In this document: one piece after another, positions 22,735 through 31,080 of the stretch
How the letters are laid out: each line of letters starts with the position of its first letter
How positions within the stretch are numbered: the first letter of the stretch is position 1
DNA from: Bacteroidales bacterium
GTDB lineage: Bacteria > Bacteroidota > Bacteroidia > Bacteroidales > ML635J-15
Direction: 5' to 3'
Length of the DNA stretch: 40,294 bases
NCBI GenBank assembly: GCA_017645925.1
Contig: JAGCNN010000125.1
Location: forward strand, 1 to 40,294
Notes under the pieces: model-generated
What the model was told of the DNA's origin: nothing
Database searches by the model: none
Seen by the model: only the letters and a program-made list of their open reading frames with translations
Program-made: the position numbers and the translations under genes

Positions 22735-23187
22735 ATGGAAACCAAAAGCATTTCGCCTCACGATATTTTGACGAATTATCTCGAAAGTCATTCGCTTAGA
22801 AAAACAGCCGAGCGTTTTGCAATACTTGACGAGATATATTCCAGTTTTGGACATTTTGACATTGAAACTCTTTATGAGTCAATGAAGAAGAAAAACTATC
22901 GTGTGAGCTTGACGACCTTGTACAGCAACATAGACATACTGATAGATGCGGGGCTTTTGGTGAAGCATCAGTTTGACAAGGGCAACACCTACGAGAAGAC
23001 TATGGACTGTATCAGGCACGACCATTTTATTTGCCGTCAGTGCGGAAAGATATACGAGGTGTCGCTGTCGAAGGTTGAAGATGTCAAGGAGGAGGTGTCG
23101 CAGAAATATGGGTTCGATGTGGCTTCCCATTTCTTGACTTTATATGGAATATGCAGCAATTGTAAAGAATTAAAAAACAAAAAATAA
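22735..23187 (+). CDS. Fur-family metal-responsive transcriptional regulator
   Basis: 150 residues. N-terminal winged helix-turn-helix with RKTAERFAILDEIYSSFGHFDIETLYESM and RVSLTTLYSNIDILIDAGLL, then the dimerisation/metal domain with HDHFICRQCGKIYEV and a terminal CSNCKEL. The two CxxC pairs (CRQC, CSNC) form the structural zinc site. Whether it senses iron, zinc, manganese or peroxide cannot be told from sequence alone; it is between a beta-CASP nuclease gene (3 nt) and purA (8 nt), neither a classical Fur target, so this looks like an operon of convenience. Confidence 0.9.
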   Translation: METKSISPHDILTNYLESHSLRKTAERFAILDEIYSSFGHFDIETLYESMKKKNYRVSLTTLYSNIDILIDAGLLVKHQFDKGNTYEKTMDCIRHDHFICRQCGKIYEVSLSKVEDVKEEVSQKYGFDVASHFLTLYGICSNCKELKNKK

Positions 23188-23195
23188 ACAGAAAA

Positions 23196-24467
23196 ATGAA
23201 GGTAGATGTTTTGTTAGGTATGCAGTGGGGCGACGAAGGCAAAGGAAAGATTGTAGATGTGCTTACGCCCCAGTATGACATTATTGCCCGTTTTCAGGGC
23301 GGTCCGAATGCTGGACATACCTTGGAATTCAACAACATAAAGCACGTGCTTCACACAATTCCATCGGGAATTTTCCGTCCAAAGGCAATGAATATCATTG
23401 GCAATGGGGTAGTGGTGGATCCTGTAATCCTGAAAGAGGAAATAGAAGCGGCTATGAAACTCGGTGCAGATTTGCACAACAATTTGCTTATCAGCAAGAA
23501 AGCGCATCTTATTATGCCTTCGCATCGTCTTTTGGACAAGGCATACGAGGAATATAAGGGTGCAAGCAAGATTGGTTCCACACAGAAGGGCATAGGTCCT
23601 ACATATACCGACCGTACTGCTCGAATTGGTCTGCGCATGGGCGATATGTTCAGCCCTGATTTCGTGCAGAAGTACAACACCACGAAGGCTCACCACCAGA
23701 AAGTTATGGTAGGATATGGTTTTACCGAAACAAACGAGGACTACGAAAAATTGTGGTTCGAGGCAATAGACTATTTGAAGACTTTCAACTTTGTGGATTC
23801 CGAAATATATGTCAATAGGGCGTTGGCTGAAGGCAAGTCCATTCTGGCAGAGGGAGCACAGGGTTCTATGCTTGATGTTGACTACGGTTCGTATCCGTTT
23901 GTAACTTCATCTAATACATTGGCTTCGGGAGTATGTTCGGGAATTGGCGTTGCTCCGTCGAAGATAGGGAAGGTGTATGGAATTGTTAAGGCTTATTGCA
24001 CACGTGTTGGCAGCGGTCCCTTCCCGACAGAACTTTTTGATGAAACAGGAGAGACCTTGCGCAGAATTGGCAATGAGTACGGTGCAACAACAGGTCGTTC
24101 GCGTCGTTGCGGTTGGCTCGACTTGGTAGCTCTCAAGTATGCCGTTATGCTCAATGGTGTTACCGACATCATCATTACAAAGGCCGATGTGATGAATGAC
24201 TTTGATAAGTTGAAAGTTGCAGTGGCATACAGAATTAATGGCAAGGAAGTGGATTATGTTCCTTTTGAGATGAATGAAGGCATAGAGCCTGTTTACATTG
24301 AGTTTGACGGCTGGAAGCAGGATATTTCAAAGTGTAAGGGCGAAGACGATTTGCCCAAGCCGCTGAAGGATTACCTGTCGTTCATAGCGAAGGAAACTGG
24401 CGTTAAAATTTCGTACCTGTCGGTTGGCCCCGACAGGGTTCAGACATTAAAGGTAAACATTGGTTAA
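23196..24467 (+). CDS. purA: Adenylosuccinate synthetase
   Basis: 423 residues, cytoplasmic. It catalyses GTP-dependent joining of IMP and aspartate, the first committed step to AMP. The catalytic pair is at the usual positions: D13 in GMQWGDEGKGK and H41 in GPNAGHTL. Other signatures are GSTQKGIGPTY, LAEGAQGSMLDVDYGSYPFVTSSN, and TGRSRRCGWLD near the C-terminal third. Length is normal. It begins 8 nt after the fur-like gene, and the next gene begins 1 nt after its stop, so it sits in the middle of a tight operon. Confidence 0.98.
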   Translation: MKVDVLLGMQWGDEGKGKIVDVLTPQYDIIARFQGGPNAGHTLEFNNIKHVLHTIPSGIFRPKAMNIIGNGVVVDPVILKEEIEAAMKLGADLHNNLLISKKAHLIMPSHRLLDKAYEEYKGASKIGSTQKGIGPTYTDRTARIGLRMGDMFSPDFVQKYNTTKAHHQKVMVGYGFTETNEDYEKLWFEAIDYLKTFNFVDSEIYVNRALAEGKSILAEGAQGSMLDVDYGSYPFVTSSNTLASGVCSGIGVAPSKIGKVYGIVKAYCTRVGSGPFPTELFDETGETLRRIGNEYGATTGRSRRCGWLDLVALKYAVMLNGVTDIIITKADVMNDFDKLKVAVAYRINGKEVDYVPFEMNEGIEPVYIEFDGWKQDISKCKGEDDLPKPLKDYLSFIAKETGVKISYLSVGPDRVQTLKVNIG

Positions 24468-24468
24468 G

Positions 24469-24813
24469 ATGGAAATTACTGAAGACTTTTTGAAGGAAAC
24501 TCCCTTTGCGGTAACTGTTTGCGATAGCGAAGGCATAATCGTATATATGAACGACAAGGCTTGTGCAACATGGGAGGCACGTGGTGGTGCATCGCTAATC
24601 GGCAAGTCGCTTTACGATTGTCATGGCGAAAGGGCTACTGCAATGATTAAGAATATGCTGGCAACTGGCTCTACCAATGCCTATACCATATTTAAGAACG
24701 GACAGAAGAAGCTTATATACCAAAGTCCGTGGCATAAGGACGGGAAAGTGGCTGGATTAGTCGAACTTTCGATAGTAATACCCGAAGAAATGCCTCATTT
24801 TGTAAGAGGATGA
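24469..24813 (+). CDS. Small single-domain PAS protein
   Basis: 114 residues from ATG 24469, 1 nt after the purA stop; an in-frame TTG at 24460 inside purA is possible but unnecessary. The whole protein is one PAS fold: LKETPFAVTVCDSEGIIVYMNDKACATW, GKSLYDCHGE, and the last strands KLIYQSPWHKDGKVAGLVELSI. No kinase, cyclase or DNA-binding part is attached, so it would act as a stand-alone ligand- or redox-sensing module. The tight linkage to purA suggests a purine-linked signal, which is inference only. Confidence 0.82.
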   Translation: MEITEDFLKETPFAVTVCDSEGIIVYMNDKACATWEARGGASLIGKSLYDCHGERATAMIKNMLATGSTNAYTIFKNGQKKLIYQSPWHKDGKVAGLVELSIVIPEEMPHFVRG

Positions 24814-24834
24814 GTGTGTTTTAATAAAATATGC

Positions 24835-24842
24835 TACATTTG
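24835..24842 (+). promoter_or_regulatory. -7 box for the PorP/SprF-like gene
   Basis: TACATTTG, 26 nt before the ATG. No clear TTTG at -33. Confidence 0.45.
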
Positions 24843-24867
24843 CAGGCTGTTTTTGTAGAATATTTGT

Positions 24868-25893
24868 ATGTGTAGGATTTGGAAGTCTATATTGCTTTTA
24901 ATGTTCACGTTTCTTCTTGGAGGAATGGTTGTGCGTGCTCAGGAAGCCCCTGTGTATGAGCAGTATGTATTTGACAACACCTTGCTGAATCCTGCATTTA
25001 CAGGCTTGGTTGACATTATTCAGGTAAAGGCTGCGCACAGACAGCAATGGATTGGGTTTGGTCCGGAAAAAACTCCTAGTACGACTTTTTTGATGTACCG
25101 TTCCCGCTTCAAGGCTCGCGATGGCGGACTTGGTGGCTTCCTCTATACCGACAAGAATGGTGCAAATTCGCAGACAGGTGTGCATGTAAACGGTTCATTT
25201 CAGTTTCTAATGCGAACAAAAAGGCAGACGAGGACAATACTTTCGTTTGGCATGGGTGTAACATTATTTATGCATACCTACGATGAAACCCGTTTCGACA
25301 GGGACATTTACGACCCGATTGTTGACTACAGCAAGCGAAATTATTTTGGCTACGATGCTGATTTTGGCGTACTGCTGACACATGGCGGACTAATTGCCGG
25401 TGTGAGCTTCAATAGATTGCTGCAATGGGTTTGTCCAGCTTATAATGTTGAATTGGAACGTTCGCCAAGTGTAAATATGAATGTACATGTTGGGAAGACT
25501 TTTTGGCTTGCTACCAATATGCAGGTTGCTCCTTTGCTGATATACAAGACCAATATGAAGAATTTGAACCAGATAGACCTCGGCATGAGAGTAAAATTCT
25601 TGTCAGGAAACAAGATTCATACTATTTATACAAAGGACGAAAACGAATTTGTGATAGGTCTTACATATAAGCAGACGCTTGATGTCGGAAATTATAGTCC
25701 GCTTTCGATTTCTCCGATGGTTGGTGTTGTATATAAGGGAATTTCTGTTTCCTATCTTTGTGATATTGGTCTTACTGGCTTGCAAAGGTATAACTTTGGA
25801 ACTCATCAGATTGCGTTGGGTTTCAGGTTGTATCGCGACAAATTTACAACTTTGGACAAGCATAATGAGGCTTCAATGGTTTATGATTTTTAG
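24868..25893 (+). CDS. Type IX secretion membrane protein, PorP/SprF family
   Basis: 341 residues. Signal peptide about 1-24 (FTFLLGGMVVRAQ). The mature start YEQYVFDNTLLNPAFTGL is the hallmark of PorP/SprF proteins, followed by HRQQWIGF and alternating beta strands of an outer-membrane barrel (GGLGGFLYTDKNGA, GMGVTLFMHTY, GYDADFGVLLTHGG). PorP/SprF proteins help bring particular type IX substrates, often type B CTD proteins, to the surface. The next gene, 8 nt downstream, encodes exactly such a substrate, so the two form a dedicated secretion pair. Confidence 0.9.
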   Translation: MCRIWKSILLLMFTFLLGGMVVRAQEAPVYEQYVFDNTLLNPAFTGLVDIIQVKAAHRQQWIGFGPEKTPSTTFLMYRSRFKARDGGLGGFLYTDKNGANSQTGVHVNGSFQFLMRTKRQTRTILSFGMGVTLFMHTYDETRFDRDIYDPIVDYSKRNYFGYDADFGVLLTHGGLIAGVSFNRLLQWVCPAYNVELERSPSVNMNVHVGKTFWLATNMQVAPLLIYKTNMKNLNQIDLGMRVKFLSGNKIHTIYTKDENEFVIGLTYKQTLDVGNYSPLSISPMVGVVYKGISVSYLCDIGLTGLQRYNFGTHQIALGFRLYRDKFTTLDKHNEASMVYDF

Positions 25894-25901
25894 AATTGCC
25901 T

Positions 25902-28900
25902 ATGAATAGAATATTTGCATTGATATTGTTGCTTTTGGGTGTTACGGTTGCTTATGCGCAGCATGCTGCCGATAGCATCGACTGTGGCGACCGTGTGGGC
26001 TATTCGTGGATGAAAAGCTATGGAAATGCAAATGTTGATGCTGTTTCGGATTTGACTGTTGATAATCAAGGAAATATTTATTTGGTTGGAAGTTTTTCTG
26101 AAACATTATCATTGGACGGGCATTCGGTTGTTTCTGCTGGCAATACCGATTTTTATGTTGCCAAGTTGAATCCTGATGGTTCGCTTGTATGGATTAAAAG
26201 TGGCGGAAGTAATGCTGTTGAGCGTGCAAATGCAGTTGCAGTAGATGCTGATGGCAATGTATATGTGGTTGGTTTGTCGAATGATAACACTTCTTTTGAT
26301 GGCAATGCGTTTCCGTCTCGTGGAGCAAAGGATGGCTTTTTGTTGAAACTTGACAACAATGGCAACTATCAGTATGTAAGGACTCTTGGTTGTTTCAACG
26401 ATGACAATGCATACGATGTTGCAGTAGATGGTAGCGGCAATGTGCTTGTTACTGGCTCTTTCAACTATGCCTTGCAGGTTGGTCCGCTTTCGTTCTTTCA
26501 AGATGCACGTGGTGGAGATGATGCTTTTCTCGTGAAGTTTGACAGTGATGGCGGTATCTTATGGTCAATGACTTATGCTGCTTCATCGCACGATTATGGA
26601 AGGCGCTTGGCTTGCGACAATTACGATAATATTTTTCTCGCAGGTGAGTTCAAGGGTAATTTGTCGATGGGTGGAACAAATATGCAATCGACAAGTGACT
26701 TGAATGTATTCCTTGCAAAATTCAATTCGTCGGGTGGTGTGCAGTGGGCTGTTCAGCGTGGAACTTCGGGCAACGACAGCGTGAAGGCTCTTGCTGTAAC
26801 TTCGGCAGGAGATGTGTATTGGGCTTACAAGCAGCTTAATGCAAATCCTCTTGTAGAAAGGTTGGCTTCCGATGGTACTTCGCAAGGGCAGATTTCATTT
26901 ACTGGAGGCGGAACTTTGGAAGTCGCTGATATCCTTTGTGATTTGTATGGTAATGCCTATTTTGCTGGAAACTATTTGGGAACAATCAATTTTGGCTCTA
27001 CAAGTGCAACTTCGTCTGGTAGCGGAAGCGATTACTTTATTGTTAGGTATGGCGCCGACAACAATGTGAATATGAGTTTCTTGGGCAATCAGACAAGTTC
27101 AAATTCGGTAAATGCACTTGCTCTCGATTATGCGAATAATGTTGTTGCTGGTGGAGCTTTTTATTCGTCTTTTACAATAAATGATGATAGTGAAACTTCT
27201 AATGGTCAGTCGGATGCTTTGCTTATTAAGTTTGAAAGGTATATGAGTTTCGGACGCTACTCGGTTTCTAGTGTTGCTTGTAATGCCAACAATATGAATG
27301 CTAGCATTGTGATTGAAGGCGGAGAAACTCCATACCACTATTATTGGTCAAATGGTTCTACATCGGCATCTCTTAGCGGTGTTTCTGCTGGCAATTATAC
27401 GCTTACTGTAGTTGATAATGCCAATTGCTTTATAACTACAACGCTTACGCTGTCGCCGCCGCAAGCACCAACGTTCCAGTTGCCAAGTATTCCAACTGCT
27501 TGCCCTAATGATACGGTGGAAATTTCGGCAGTAGGTAATATGGCTGATTATGTATGGAATACAGGCGCACTAACGCAGAGTATTTCTGCATTTGATGCCG
27601 GAGTATATTCGGTAACTGTAACCGATGCAAACTCTTGTACTGCATCTGCATCAGTAACTTTATCAAAGTATTCCGATATTGATGTTTTGCCTCAGGATGA
27701 CTATTATTTCTGTCCTGACGAGCTGCTTACGATTGAAGCCAATGGTTTCCTTTCGTACAACTGGTCAAATGGCATGAATGCTTCGACTTTTGTAACTCCA
27801 CTTGAATATACCTTTACGGTCAGGGCATACAACGGTATATGCTATTACTACGACACTTTCACAACTCACAAGTACCCTCGACCAAGCATAGAACTCGGTG
27901 CCGACAAGAGTTTCTGTTATGGCGATAGCGTTAGGGTAACAGCTCCCGATGGCTTTGTGTCATATTCGTGGAGCAATGGCGTCTCTGGTCGTTCTGTATG
28001 GGTTAGTAATGGTGGTGTGCTTAGAGTTGAGGCTGCCGACGAGAATACTTGCGTGGCTGTTGATTCCATAATTGTAAACGAGATTGCTGTTCCAAAGGTT
28101 AACCTTGGTCCTGATTCCACCTATTGTACCGATGGTAAAGTAAATCTAGAATCTTCTATAACATATCAGAATTGCTCTTTCCTGTGGAGTACGAATGAAA
28201 TTTCGTCTGCAATAGGAGTCAACGTATCAGGAACTTATTGGTTGCGTGTAACTAATGAATATGGTTGTTCCGGTTATGATACGATTCATATCAATGTAAT
28301 AAATGTTCCTCCTTTTGGTCTTCCCGATGCCTTGAATTTCTGTGAGGACTACGCAAGACTTTCTTCTTCAAATAGATATGAGGCATACATGTGGAATACA
28401 GGCGAAAGTTCAGCTTCGATAGAAATATACTCGTCGGGTATCTATTCGGTAACTGTTACCGATGTAAGTGGCTGTACAATAAGCGATGAGGTTAATGCAA
28501 CCAAGCATAATATTATGGAGCCATTCTTTGGGAACGATACTGTATTTTGTGGATTGCATTCGAGGAGGCTTTACCTTAACACAACGTACGAAACATATAC
28601 GTGGAACAATGGTACTGCAAATCCATATATTGACATTTCTACAGCAGGGTATTATTCTGTAAGTGTAACCAATGCAAGCGGTTGTACAGCAAGTACTTCA
28701 ATGCGGGCAAGTTTCTCCGACAACTATCCCGAAATTATAAAAATAACATCTGGGAAAGGTCTTGTTATTGTAGAGGTACAAGGAGGAACCCCGCCATATT
28801 ACTATTCGGCAGATGGAGAAACTTGGCAGTCGTCCAATATTTTTGATAATCTCCCTTCTGCTTTCTACGATATTGTAGTTCAGGATGTTAATCATTGTAC

Positions 28901-29192
28901 GGACCAGATGCAGACTTATCTTGATGCTTCACTTGGAATACCGTCGTTCTTTACTCCCAATGGCGATGGTTTCAATGATACTTGGATTATAACAGGGCTT
29001 TATATGTATCCCGATTCAAAGGTTTCTGTTTATGACCGTTATGGCAAGCAAGTTTTTTATTCTAAAGGTGCAGTTTGCGAGTGGGATGGAACCTATGGGG
29101 GAAGAATGATTGCAAGCGATACATATTGGTATGTTATTTATCTTGGCGATGGTTTTGCTCCAAGGAAAGGCAGCGTTACGATAAAGAGGTAA
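25902..29192 (+). CDS. Large surface protein with propeller-type repeats, seven SprB-like repeats and T9SS type B C-terminus
   Basis: 1096 residues from ATG 25902; an in-frame TTG two codons upstream is rejected. Signal peptide about 1-20 (TVAYAQ). Residues about 30-450: SBBP-like blades (DNQGNIYLVGSFSETL, DADGNVYVVGLSND, DGSGNVLVTGSFN). From about 476: seven Ig-like SprB-type repeats, each with Y-x-W-S/N-x-G and a later YSVTVTD..C motif. Residues about 1012-1096: type B / gliding-motility CTD (FFTPNGDGFNDTW, VYDRYGKQVFYS, YWYVIYLGDG). It should be exported by type IX secretion with help from the adjacent PorP/SprF-like protein. The function may be adhesion or surface movement; this is inference. 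Confidence 0.9.
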   Translation: MNRIFALILLLLGVTVAYAQHAADSIDCGDRVGYSWMKSYGNANVDAVSDLTVDNQGNIYLVGSFSETLSLDGHSVVSAGNTDFYVAKLNPDGSLVWIKSGGSNAVERANAVAVDADGNVYVVGLSNDNTSFDGNAFPSRGAKDGFLLKLDNNGNYQYVRTLGCFNDDNAYDVAVDGSGNVLVTGSFNYALQVGPLSFFQDARGGDDAFLVKFDSDGGILWSMTYAASSHDYGRRLACDNYDNIFLAGEFKGNLSMGGTNMQSTSDLNVFLAKFNSSGGVQWAVQRGTSGNDSVKALAVTSAGDVYWAYKQLNANPLVERLASDGTSQGQISFTGGGTLEVADILCDLYGNAYFAGNYLGTINFGSTSATSSGSGSDYFIVRYGADNNVNMSFLGNQTSSNSVNALALDYANNVVAGGAFYSSFTINDDSETSNGQSDALLIKFERYMSFGRYSVSSVACNANNMNASIVIEGGETPYHYYWSNGSTSASLSGVSAGNYTLTVVDNANCFITTTLTLSPPQAPTFQLPSIPTACPNDTVEISAVGNMADYVWNTGALTQSISAFDAGVYSVTVTDANSCTASASVTLSKYSDIDVLPQDDYYFCPDELLTIEANGFLSYNWSNGMNASTFVTPLEYTFTVRAYNGICYYYDTFTTHKYPRPSIELGADKSFCYGDSVRVTAPDGFVSYSWSNGVSGRSVWVSNGGVLRVEAADENTCVAVDSIIVNEIAVPKVNLGPDSTYCTDGKVNLESSITYQNCSFLWSTNEISSAIGVNVSGTYWLRVTNEYGCSGYDTIHINVINVPPFGLPDALNFCEDYARLSSSNRYEAYMWNTGESSASIEIYSSGIYSVTVTDVSGCTISDEVNATKHNIMEPFFGNDTVFCGLHSRRLYLNTTYETYTWNNGTANPYIDISTAGYYSVSVTNASGCTASTSMRASFSDNYPEIIKITSGKGLVIVEVQGGTPPYYYSADGETWQSSNIFDNLPSAFYDIVVQDVNHCTDQMQTYLDASLGIPSFFTPNGDGFNDTWIITGLYMYPDSKVSVYDRYGKQVFYSKGAVCEWDGTYGGRMIASDTYWYVIYLGDGFAPRKGSVTIKR

Positions 29193-29225
29193 AGTTTCCC
29201 TGTTTATACCCAAAGAAATACGAGT

Positions 29226-30054
29226 TTATTGTCTAAGGCTGGTTTGAAAGTGGCTTTCGTAGAAAAAAACGCAGTAATGTTGCGTGTCACTATCTGTTGT
29301 GTCGTTCTTGAACTTTCCAAGTTCATTTGAGCTTGCATTTGGTGGGCACGACCGATGCCCTCCTTGATCAACTCAATGTTGAAGACTACTATTTTCATTT
29401 CTATGTTCTTGCGACGAATCGCTTCTTACTCCTTGCCGCCAACAACAGTTTCGTCAACCTTGACTTTGCCATAAACCCAAATCGGTCATTAAAAGGTTGT
29501 TATGCGTGGTCGTGTATGTAAATGGCTGATGCATAGGTTATTACAAGAACATTTTTCTAATGGCTGTCATTAGAAAATTTGATTTATAAATACCTGTATA
29601 ACAATCATTTACAAGGACAACCACAACTTTCTATATTTTCTAACGACCGATTTGGGATAAAACGGATATCTGCCGCTGCTTGACATTGCTTTCGTAACCT
29701 TGTGTTTGAACAGCCAGCATGTCTTCTGCCTTAACCCTAGTTTTCTGCTCAATTTTGTAGAATATATTCCCTCCTTGCTTGTAGCCATCAGGTAAATTAT
29801 CCAGAACGCCTTGAGTATCGGAAACTTCAGCTTGTAGAACTATGTCCCTGCGATCTGGGACTATATATGGAGGCTCTTGGTACATTGTAGCTCATACGGC
29901 TTGCTTTTGTGTGGCTACAGTAGTGTGTGTGCCATTGCAGGCATACAAAACAGTTTGCCCATTTTAATTTGCTAAAGTATTTGAGGCAGGCTTCATCATC
30001 GTGGAATTGCTGCTCAAATTCAAATATAGTTAGGCTATCAAATTTCTTTTCCAT
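29226..30054 (-). pseudogene. IS1595-family transposase, decayed and interrupted
   Basis: Reads on the minus strand from ATG 30054: MEKKFDSLTIFEFEQQF, LKWANCFVCLQWHTHYC (zinc-ribbon start, one Cys lost). After a frame change near 29900: FYKLKFPILKAFWIIYLM, LSRKLGLRQKTCWLFKHKV. After the 181-bp insertion at 29476-29656: YGKVKVDETVVGGKE, a stop, then RRKNIEMKIVVFNIELIKEG, and in yet another frame NASSNELGKFKNDT before it ends. VDET holds the first catalytic Asp; the rest of the catalytic core and the C-terminus are gone. At least two frame changes, one stop and the insertion make it dead. Terminal repeats of the IS were not found. Confidence 0.8.
29476..29656. mobile_element. 181-bp MITE-like insertion with 19-bp inverted ends and 5-bp target duplication
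   Basis: Left end CCCAAATCGGTCATTAAAA (29476-29494); right end read inward CCCAAATCGGTCGTTAGAA (29656-29638), 17 of 19 identical. Flanked by ATAAA on both sides (29471-29475 and 29657-29661). Removing the element and one ATAAA rejoins the transposase frame as SSSGRYPFYGKVKVDETVVGG. The interior has no gene and a 10-bp hairpin TTTTCTAATG/CATTAGAAAA at 29553-29577. No transposase for it is in the window. Confidence 0.85.
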
Positions 30055-30126
30055 ACATCATTCAATTCGTTAGCGGTGCAAAATAAGAATTTTGTTTTAA
30101 GTAAGCAAGCGCCTAATTTGTTTTAA

Positions 30127-30198
30127 GGACAACAAAGACAACTTTTTTCCGCTTGAATTGGAATGTTGTCCAGAGTTGTCAAGGTTGTCTTTTTTTTC
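30127..30198. repeat. Clustered GACAAC / GTTGTC inverted motifs with T-run
   Basis: Two GACAAC copies at about 30128-30142, and three GTTGTC-type copies at about 30165-30190, followed by a run of eight or nine T. Several alternative stems are possible. It may act as a terminator on the + strand ahead of the HAD gene. 30055-30126 holds no gene I can support. Confidence 0.5.
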
Positions 30199-30293
30199 AA
30201 TGTTATCTGGATTGGCAACCTTTAGCTCGTTGGTTAGTGCAGTAATCTGACAAAACCGAATATAGTCATTTGCCATGCGCTTCACAACAGTCC

Positions 30294-30324
30294 TTTGCCG
30301 TGTCAACTATATTTCGTACCTTTG
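30294..30324 (+). promoter_or_regulatory. Promoter for the HAD phosphatase gene
   Basis: TTTG at 30294-30297, 19 nt, TACCTTTG at 30317-30324, 20 nt before ATG 30344. The in-frame start at 30275 lies upstream of the promoter, which decides for 30344. Confidence 0.8.
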
Positions 30325-30343
30325 CATCCTCAAAATTACGACA

Positions 30344-31000
30344 ATGACAAAACTCATAATATTCGACCTCGACGGCACACTGCTCAACACCATCGGTGAC
30401 CTCACAAACGCCTGCAACTACGTATTGCAGCAACACGGTTTCCCGCTTCACACACACGACGAATATCGCTATTTCATCGGTTCGGGAATCCGCAGGCTCA
30501 TAAGGCTCGCCCTGCCCGAAGAATACCGTGCTGACGACGATTTCTGTAAGCAGATATTGGATGAATTTATCATTCGCTACAACGGGCATCTTCACGAGGA
30601 AACCTGTCCGTACGAAGGTATAATTCCTCTGCTGAAAAACCTGAACGACAAGGGTATAAACATAGCGGTAGCCTCAAACAAGTATCAGGAAGGTGTAGAT
30701 GCTGTTGTGAATTTCTACTTCCCCGACATAAAATTTGTAGCGACCATTGGCACAGGTCCAGAAGTTCCAACAAAGCCTGACCCGACTATTGTAAACAAGA
30801 TTATAGAAATATGCCCTGCCGAGAAGAACGAAATCCTTTATCTCGGTGATTCCAACGTTGATATGGTAACGGCGAAAAATGCAGGACTTACCGCAATAGG
30901 TGTGCTATGGGGATTTCGCACCAAGCAGGAGCTTATTGACAGCGGCGCCGACTATACAATAGGTAAGGTCGAGGAGATATGGGATTATTTGGAAAGGTAA
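30344..31000 (+). CDS. HAD-superfamily phosphatase, phosphoglycolate phosphatase-like
   Basis: 218 residues from ATG 30344 (MTKLIIFDLDGTLLNT). Motif I gives the nucleophile Asp8 and Asp10 in FDLDGT; motif II is the Ser in VASNK; motif III Lys in TKPDP; motif IV LGDSNVDMVTA. The helical cap between motifs I and II is of the type of Gph/PGP enzymes. It likely dephosphorylates 2-phosphoglycolate or a similar small phospho-compound in the cytoplasm. Own promoter; the next gene 80 nt downstream has its own -7 box. Confidence 0.9.
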   Translation: MTKLIIFDLDGTLLNTIGDLTNACNYVLQQHGFPLHTHDEYRYFIGSGIRRLIRLALPEEYRADDDFCKQILDEFIIRYNGHLHEETCPYEGIIPLLKNLNDKGINIAVASNKYQEGVDAVVNFYFPDIKFVATIGTGPEVPTKPDPTIVNKIIEICPAEKNEILYLGDSNVDMVTAKNAGLTAIGVLWGFRTKQELIDSGADYTIGKVEEIWDYLER

Positions 31001-31053
31001 TTTCATGCAATAAAAATATTGTTATAATTTTAGGTGCATACGATATATTTTCT

Positions 31054-31061
31054 TAGTTTTG
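31054..31061 (+). promoter_or_regulatory. -7 box for the TonB receptor gene
   Basis: TAGTTTTG, 19 nt before ATG 31081, with AGGAG directly in front of the ATG. No clear -33 element. Confidence 0.45.
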
Positions 31062-31080
31062 TGCCCCACTAAAATAGGAG

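Noticed and set aside
29204..29398. Independent small gene on the minus strand
   Set aside because: The residues RRKNIEMKIVVFNIELIKEG in this frame are the continuation of the IS1595 transposase remnant.
30097..30306. 69-residue minus-strand frame upstream of the HAD gene
   Set aside because: It is made largely of the GACAAC/GTTGTC repeat and shows no family features.
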